Shown: positions 39,050 through 43,573 of the stretch, piece after piece
Numbering within the stretch: the first letter of the stretch is position 1
Layout: the number at the start of each line of letters is the position of its first letter
Assembly: GCA_007120465.1 (NCBI GenBank)
Contig: SKNO01000247.1
Coordinates: 1 to 43,573 of the forward strand
Direction: 5' to 3'
DNA length: 43,573 bases
Origin: Nitriliruptoraceae bacterium
Lineage (GTDB): Bacteria; Actinomycetota; Nitriliruptoria; Nitriliruptorales; Nitriliruptoraceae
Program-made: the position numbers and the translations under genes
Notes under the pieces: model-generated
Databases searched by the model: none
What the model saw: only the letters and a program-made list of their open reading frames with translations
Told to the model about the DNA's origin: nothing

Positions 39050-40816
39050 ATGGCTCGCAAGCTGTCCGGTGGAGGCATCATCGCCCGGATGCTCGCCGCC
39101 GAGGACGTCGACACGGTGTTCGGCATCATCGACGGCACCTACTACGGCCTGTACGCGAGCCTGCCCGACGTGGCGATCCGGCTGATCTCGCCGCGCCACG
39201 AGACGTCCGCGGCCCACATGGCCGGCAGCTACGCCCGGGTCACCGGCCGGCTCGGGGTCTGTATCGCGAGCAACGGGCCGGGGGTCGCCAACGTGCTTCC
39301 CGGCGTCGCTGCCGAGCAGGCTGAGGGCAACCGGGTGCTGCTGATCACCTCGTCCCGCCGCCACGGCATCACCTACCCGGACCGTGGCGGGACCTACCAG
39401 TACTTCGACCAGGTCGCGGTCACCCGCCCGATGACCCGGTGGGCCGGACACGCGGCGACGCGTGACCGGATCCCGGAGCTCCTGCGCCGCGCCCTGCGGG
39501 CGGCCTACGACGGGCGGCCCGGGGTGGTCCACCTCGACGTCCCCGAGGACGTCATCAACGGCGTCGCGGAGGTGGACCTCGATCTCGGCGCGCCTGCGAC
39601 CTACCGCCGGACCGGCCCGCTCCCACCCGACCCGGGCGCGATCGAGGAGCTGGCGGGCCGGCTGGCCGCAGCGGACCGGCCGCTGATCCACGCCGGCTCC
39701 GGCGTGCTGCACGCCGGTGCGGAGGCGGAGCTCGAAGCCGTTGCCGAGCAGCTCCACGCGGCGGTCACGACCTCCTGGGGCGGACGCGGTGTGCTGCGGG
39801 AGACCTCATCCCACGCGGTGCCGATGGTCCACGTCGACCTGGTCGACCGGGTGCGCAACGAGGCGGACGTCGCCCTGGTGCTCGGCTCGCGGCTCGGCGA
39901 GACCGACTGGTGGGGCCGGCCACCGAACTGGGCGCCCGCCGACCGGTTGCCGACCGTCCAGGTGGACCTCGACGCGCAGGTGCTCGGGGCGAACCGTCCG
40001 GTGGTGCAGGCGATCCAGGCCGACGTCGGCAGCACGCTGCGGGCGCTGCGCACCGCGCTCGCGGCGATCGACGACGGGCGCCGCACCGCGGCGCGACGGG
40101 CGTGGCTGACCGAGCTGGTGGAGGCCCGACGCAGGGACCGCGCACGGTTGGACGAGGCCCGGCGCGGCACCGGCGAGGGGGTGCACCCGGCGGTGGTGCC
40201 GGCCACCGCCCAGGAGGTGCTCCCGGACGACACGCTGTGGGTGCTCGACGGGGGGAACACCGCCGTGTGGTCCCACTTCCACCTCGAGCTCCGCCAGCCC
40301 CGGTCGATCCTCACCACCTTCAAGTTCGGGATGCTCGGCGCGGGGATGGCCCAGGCGATCGGGGCGCAGGTCGCCGCGCCGGACCGCCCGGTGTGCTGCC
40401 TGACCGGCGACGGGGCTTTCGGCATGCACCCCCAGGAGGTCGAGACCGCCGTCCGTCACCAGCTACCGGTGATCTACGTGGTGTTCGCCGACCGGCAGTG
40501 GGGGATGGTCAAGATGAGCCAGGCGATCGCGTCCCGCCCGGTGCGCACGGTGGCGCGCAAGCTGGTGGGCGACCGGCCACCGCCGGACGGCAGCACGATC
40601 TACGCCGACCTCGCCCCCATCGACCACGCCGCGCTCGCCCGTTCGATGGGTGCGCACGGCGAACGGGTCGGGTCCGCCGACGAGCTGGCGCCGGCGCTGC
40701 GCCGCTGCCTCGACGCCGGTCGCCCGTCCGTGGTGCACGTCGAGGTGGACGCCGGCGCACACCTGTGGGCGCCCGGGCTCCGCGCCTTCAAGAAGATGCA
40801 CGAGGAACCCTCGTGA
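39050..40816 (+). CDS. Thiamine-diphosphate-dependent enzyme (acetolactate synthase-like)
   Basis: A 588-residue ThDP enzyme with the three-domain layout of acetolactate synthase/benzoylformate decarboxylase: N-terminal PYR domain (catalytic Glu in ISPRHETSAAHMAGSYARVT; GPGVANVLPGVAAEQAEGNR), a middle domain, and a PP domain from about residue 385 with GDG at 453-455. The usual NN of the GDG-x25-NN motif is Ala480-Asp481 (VVFADRQWGMVKM); Asp could still ligate Mg. Start ATG 39050 with AGGGAGG upstream. No regulatory small subunit adjoins it. The next gene (GTGA overlap) is a transporter, followed by an epimerase and an SDR, suggesting decarboxylation or carboligation of an imported 2-oxo acid. 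Substrate is not determined. Confidence 0.88.
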   Translation: MARKLSGGGIIARMLAAEDVDTVFGIIDGTYYGLYASLPDVAIRLISPRHETSAAHMAGSYARVTGRLGVCIASNGPGVANVLPGVAAEQAEGNRVLLITSSRRHGITYPDRGGTYQYFDQVAVTRPMTRWAGHAATRDRIPELLRRALRAAYDGRPGVVHLDVPEDVINGVAEVDLDLGAPATYRRTGPLPPDPGAIEELAGRLAAADRPLIHAGSGVLHAGAEAELEAVAEQLHAAVTTSWGGRGVLRETSSHAVPMVHVDLVDRVRNEADVALVLGSRLGETDWWGRPPNWAPADRLPTVQVDLDAQVLGANRPVVQAIQADVGSTLRALRTALAAIDDGRRTAARRAWLTELVEARRRDRARLDEARRGTGEGVHPAVVPATAQEVLPDDTLWVLDGGNTAVWSHFHLELRQPRSILTTFKFGMLGAGMAQAIGAQVAAPDRPVCCLTGDGAFGMHPQEVETAVRHQLPVIYVVFADRQWGMVKMSQAIASRPVRTVARKLVGDRPPPDGSTIYADLAPIDHAALARSMGAHGERVGSADELAPALRRCLDAGRPSVVHVEVDAGAHLWAPGLRAFKKMHEEPS

Positions 40817-41784
40817 TCGCGGCGGCGTCCTCGGAGGCGGCGCTGGTCCTCGCCCAGGCCGTCGACGAGGTGCAGCTGAACTTCGATCGGTCCAGCCTGC
40901 TGCTCCTGAACGTGATCCTCGGGTTGATCATGTTCGGGATCGCCCTCGACATCCGGCTGGCCGACCTGCGCGACGTGCTGCGCCGGCCGCGTGCCCCGCT
41001 CGTCGGCCTGGTCGCACAGTTCGTCCTGCTGCCGGCGGGGACCTTCGCGCTGACGCGGCTGCTCGACGTCCAACCGTCGATCGCGCTCGGGATGATCCTG
41101 GTGGGCTGCTGTCCCGGCGGCAACATCTCCAACATCATCACCCACCTGGCACGCGGGAACACCGGACTGTCGATCGGGATGACGGGGGTCTCCACGCTGG
41201 CGGCTGCGGTGATGACCCCGCTGAACTTCGCGTTCTGGGGGTCGCGGCACCCCGACACCGCCGCGGTGCTCCGGTCCGTCGCGCTGGACCCGGTCGAGCT
41301 GGCCGTCACGATCGGACTGCTGCTGGCGGTGCCGGTCGCGGCCGGCGTCCTCGTCCAGCGGCGCTGGCCTGCGGTGGCACGCCGCGTCTACCGGCCGATC
41401 CGCACCGTGTCGATCGGGTTCTTCCTGCTGTTCATCGTCATCGCGTTCGTCAGCAACGCCGAGCACTTCGGTGCGCTGCTGGAGATCATCGCGCTGGCGG
41501 TGTTCCTCCACAACGCGCTGGCGCTCGTGCTCGGCTACGGGGCCGCGTGGGGCGTTGGGTTGCGCGAGCGCGACCGTCGCGCCGTCGGCATCGAGGTCGG
41601 CATCCAGAACTCCGCCCTCGCCCTGATCCTGATCTTCACCTTCTTCGGGGGCCTGGGCGGGATGGCGGTGGTCGCCGCCTGGTGGGGGATCTGGCATATC
41701 GTCGCCGGGCTGAGCCTGGCGCTGGTGTGGTCGCGGCGCCCGCCGGCGGTCGCACCCGCTGCCGCGACGACGGACCCGGTGTGA
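40813..41784 (+). CDS. Bile acid:sodium symporter (BASS) family transporter
   Basis: A 323-residue membrane protein with about nine to ten helices. LLLLNVILGLIMFGIALDIR, PLVGLVAQFVLLPAGTFALT, MILVGCCPGGNISNIITHLA (the family's conserved crossover motif) and ALGMILVG followed by STLAAAVMTPLNFAFWG are characteristic. VGIEVGIQNSALALILIFTF is the second crossover motif. The family carries bile acids in animals and pyruvate or other organic anions with sodium in plants and bacteria. GTG 40813 overlaps the ThDP-enzyme stop by 4 nt, and the next gene overlaps it likewise. Position in this operon argues for import of the substrate used by the neighbouring enzymes. Confidence 0.93.
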   Translation: MIAAASSEAALVLAQAVDEVQLNFDRSSLLLLNVILGLIMFGIALDIRLADLRDVLRRPRAPLVGLVAQFVLLPAGTFALTRLLDVQPSIALGMILVGCCPGGNISNIITHLARGNTGLSIGMTGVSTLAAAVMTPLNFAFWGSRHPDTAAVLRSVALDPVELAVTIGLLLAVPVAAGVLVQRRWPAVARRVYRPIRTVSIGFFLLFIVIAFVSNAEHFGALLEIIALAVFLHNALALVLGYGAAWGVGLRERDRRAVGIEVGIQNSALALILIFTFFGGLGGMAVVAAWWGIWHIVAGLSLALVWSRRPPAVAPAAATTDPV

Positions 41785-42734
41785 GGGTCCTGGTCACCGG
41801 TGGCAGCGGGTACCTCGGCAGCCTGACGGTCGCCGGCCTGGTCGACGCCGATGTCGCCGAGGTGGTGGCGCTCGACGTGCGAGCACCGCGGCGCCCCGTC
41901 GACGGGGTCGACCAGGTGACCGGCGACCTGCGGGAGGTCGATCTGGCGGTGCTGCTGCGCGAGCGGGCGATCGACCGTGTCGTGCACCTCGCCGCCGTGC
42001 TCGACCCGCCGCCGGGGATGAGCGCCGCCGAACTGCACGACATCGAGGTGGGCGGCACGCGCCGGGTCGTGGACGCGTGCCTGGCGGCCGGGGTCGACCA
42101 CCTCACCGTCGCCTCCTCGGGCGCGGCGTACGGCTACACGCCCGACAACCGCCGTCGGCCGCGGGTCGAGTCCGACCCGACCCCCGGCCACCCGCGCTTC
42201 GCCTACAGCCGCCACAAGGCCGAGGTGGAGGCGCTGCTGCGCACGGTCCGGCGCGAGCATCCGGAGCTCGGCCAGCTCGTGCTGCGCCCCGCCACGGTCC
42301 TGGGCGAGCGGACCGACAACCGGCTGACCCGACTGTTCACCGGCCGGGTGGTGCTGGGGCTCGCGGGCACCGAGGTGCCCTTCGTGTTCATCTGGGACCG
42401 TGACGTCGTCGAGGTGATCGTCCGGGGGGTGCGCGAGCGGGTCACGGGTGTGTTCAACCTCGCGGGGGACGAGGTGCTCACCCTGGCGGACATCGCCGCG
42501 ATCGAGGGACGGCGCCACCTCGCCGTCCCCCCGGTCCTGCTCACCGCCGGGTTGCGGGTCGCGTCGGCGGCGCGGCTGGTGCCGTACGGCCCCGAGGAGG
42601 TGGATTTCCTGCGCTACCGGCCGGTGCTCGACAACTCGGCGCTGAAGGCGGCCTTCCCCGGGCTGCCGCGGCTCACCACCCCGGAGGTGTACGCCCGGTT
42701 CCGGGCCGGACGTCGGGAGCGCGTGCGTGGCTGA
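41781..42734 (+). CDS. NAD(P)-dependent epimerase/dehydratase family protein
   Basis: A 317-residue extended SDR. The NAD-binding Rossmann motif is VLVTGGSGYLGSLTVAGLVD, followed by TGDLREVDLAVLL, VVHLAAVLDPPPGM and the active-site TVASSGAAYGYTPDN with FAYSRHKAEVEALL (Y-x-x-x-K). LRPATVLGERTDNRLT and VPFVFIWDRDVVEVI follow the UDP-sugar epimerase pattern, but the C-terminal lobe is atypical and a sugar substrate is not certain; related enzymes reduce or epimerise small aldehydes. GTG 41781 overlaps the transporter stop (GTGA). No glycosyltransferase is near. Cytoplasmic. Confidence 0.92.
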   Translation: MRVLVTGGSGYLGSLTVAGLVDADVAEVVALDVRAPRRPVDGVDQVTGDLREVDLAVLLRERAIDRVVHLAAVLDPPPGMSAAELHDIEVGGTRRVVDACLAAGVDHLTVASSGAAYGYTPDNRRRPRVESDPTPGHPRFAYSRHKAEVEALLRTVRREHPELGQLVLRPATVLGERTDNRLTRLFTGRVVLGLAGTEVPFVFIWDRDVVEVIVRGVRERVTGVFNLAGDEVLTLADIAAIEGRRHLAVPPVLLTAGLRVASAARLVPYGPEEVDFLRYRPVLDNSALKAAFPGLPRLTTPEVYARFRAGRRERVRG

Positions 42735-43509
42735 GCCGACCGTGCCGACGCGCACGGCCCTGGTCACGGGGGCCGCGGGCCACATCGGGCGCGAGCTGCT
42801 CCGGCTGCTGACGGCGGCGGGGTTCACCGTGGTCGGGGTGGATCGGCCCGGTGTCGCGAGACCGCCGCACGCGGCCGGCTGGGTCACGCTGGACCTCGCC
42901 GCCCCGGACGTCGGCGACCGGCTGACGGCGAGGTTGCAGGAGCAGGCGCCAGCGCTGTGCGAGCGGCTGGACCTGGTGGTGCACGCGGCCGGGGTCACGG
43001 CGATCGGCCGGTTCGAGGTGGTGGACGACCGTGCCTTCACCGCGGTGATGGACGTCAACCACCACGCGGCGGTCCGGGTCACCCGCTCCACGCTGGCCCC
43101 GCTGCACGCCGCCGGTGGTCACGTCGTCGTGCTGAGCAGCCTGGCCGGCGTGATCCCCGCCGCGGGGCGGTCGGCGTATGTCGGTGCCAAGCACGCCGTG
43201 ACCGGAACCTTCCGCGCGCTGGCGACGGAGCTCGAACCGGTCGGCATCGGCGTGTCGGTCCTGCACCCCGCTTTCCTCCGCACCCCGGTGACCGAGGTCG
43301 GGCCGGGGGAGGAGCGGACCACCACCGGGCCGGCGCTCGAGGCCGTGGACGTGGCTCGGGCGGTCGCCCGCGAGGTGGCGCGGCGGGCTCGCCGCGGTCG
43401 AGGGAACGATCGGCTGGTGGTCGGCTGGGCGGCACGGGCGATCGACGGGCTGCACCGCGTCGCACCGCGCTGGACGGTGCGGGCTGGCGCCCGCCGCCTC
43501 GGCCGGTGA
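42727..43509 (+). CDS. Short-chain dehydrogenase/reductase (SDR)
   Basis: A 260-residue classical SDR. TALVTGAAGHIGRELLRLLT is the NAD(P)-binding motif, VVHAAGVTAIGRFEV replaces the usual NNAG with HAAG, and the catalytic Ser lies in VVVLSSLAGVIPAAGRSAYV, with Tyr and Lys in SAYVGAKHAVTG. LHPAFLRTPVTEVG is the post-catalytic PG-type loop. Start GTG 42727 overlaps the epimerase end by 8 nt. It is the last gene of the four-gene operon seen before the right edge; 64 nt remain without a gene. Role probably reduction or oxidation of the product made by the ThDP enzyme or epimerase. Confidence 0.93.
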   Translation: MAEPTVPTRTALVTGAAGHIGRELLRLLTAAGFTVVGVDRPGVARPPHAAGWVTLDLAAPDVGDRLTARLQEQAPALCERLDLVVHAAGVTAIGRFEVVDDRAFTAVMDVNHHAAVRVTRSTLAPLHAAGGHVVVLSSLAGVIPAAGRSAYVGAKHAVTGTFRALATELEPVGIGVSVLHPAFLRTPVTEVGPGEERTTTGPALEAVDVARAVAREVARRARRGRGNDRLVVGWAARAIDGLHRVAPRWTVRAGARRLGR

Positions 43510-43573
43510 CGTCACGACCTCGGACGGGCCAGTCACGGCGCGGGACGGTCCGGAGCTGGCCGCTCAGATGTCG

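Noticed and set aside
1-43573. CRISPR array, tRNA/rRNA genes or an intact insertion sequence
   Set aside because: No regularly spaced repeats, no cloverleaf or rRNA-like stretch, and no transposase with flanking inverted repeats were seen, though tRNA detection by eye is limited.

Overview
This is a very GC-rich stretch with many GTG/TTG starts, tightly overlapping operons (GTGA/ATGA junctions), ANTAR, IclR, AfsR-like and LuxR-type regulators, a glnA2-like/glnE pair and a GlnR-like operator. Together these point to an actinobacterium; a deep-branching lineage is possible, but the genus cannot be told from the sequence. From memory, panB, nadE, a glnA2-like gene and glnE also lie near one another in Mycobacterium and Streptomyces, so the right half looks like conserved actinobacterial chromosome.

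Region 1, about 1-6.7 kb, is accessory and decaying. It holds a PemK/MazF toxin with its antitoxin, a second toxin-antitoxin pair (RES-like toxin plus Xre/MbcA-like antitoxin) whose toxin carries a frameshift, fragments of an AAA kinase and of a GAF protein, a VOC protein, a hypothetical protein and two GAF-ANTAR sensors. A 21-codon tail (MPRxGxRxEYxLxVE) occurs twice on the + strand, at 74-139 and 6524-6589, roughly bracketing this zone.

Region 2, about 6.7-20 kb, is built around two large STAND-type regulators. A LuxR-type ATPase regulator (8583-11429, minus) precedes two tandem paralogous alpha/beta hydrolases whose 50-nt leaders are duplicated too; 14-nt direct repeats lie between regulator and hydrolases, and 22-nt repeats lie upstream of the regulator. 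Then come a membrane protein, a HAD hydrolase, an AhpD-like protein, a flavodoxin-like oxidoreductase, a methyltransferase, an AfsR-like regulator and a DUF305 protein.

Region 3, about 19.5-28.9 kb, is housekeeping and cofactor metabolism: a class I glutamine amidotransferase, ClpP, IclR, a ferritin-like protein, an alpha/beta hydrolase, PduO-type cobalamin adenosyltransferase coupled to a leaderless metal/B12-binding protein, PanB, a membrane protein and glutamine-dependent NAD synthetase.

Region 4, about 28.9-34.9 kb, is nitrogen assimilation: amtB behind a four-half-site, 11-bp-phased GlnR-like array, two hairpins, then a GlnA2-like synthetase abutting glnE. The synthetase has Phe where adenylylated enzymes have Tyr, so GlnE's target is probably another synthetase outside the window.

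Region 5, about 34.9-43.5 kb, holds a DUF885 protein, an operon of epoxide-hydrolase-like enzyme, HAD phosphatase and DoxX, and a four-gene coupled operon: TPP-dependent enzyme, bile-acid:sodium-symporter-family transporter, NAD-dependent epimerase and SDR. The last looks like an uncharacterised uptake-and-conversion pathway for a 2-oxo acid or similar organic anion. No rRNA, tRNA, CRISPR array or intact insertion sequence was seen.
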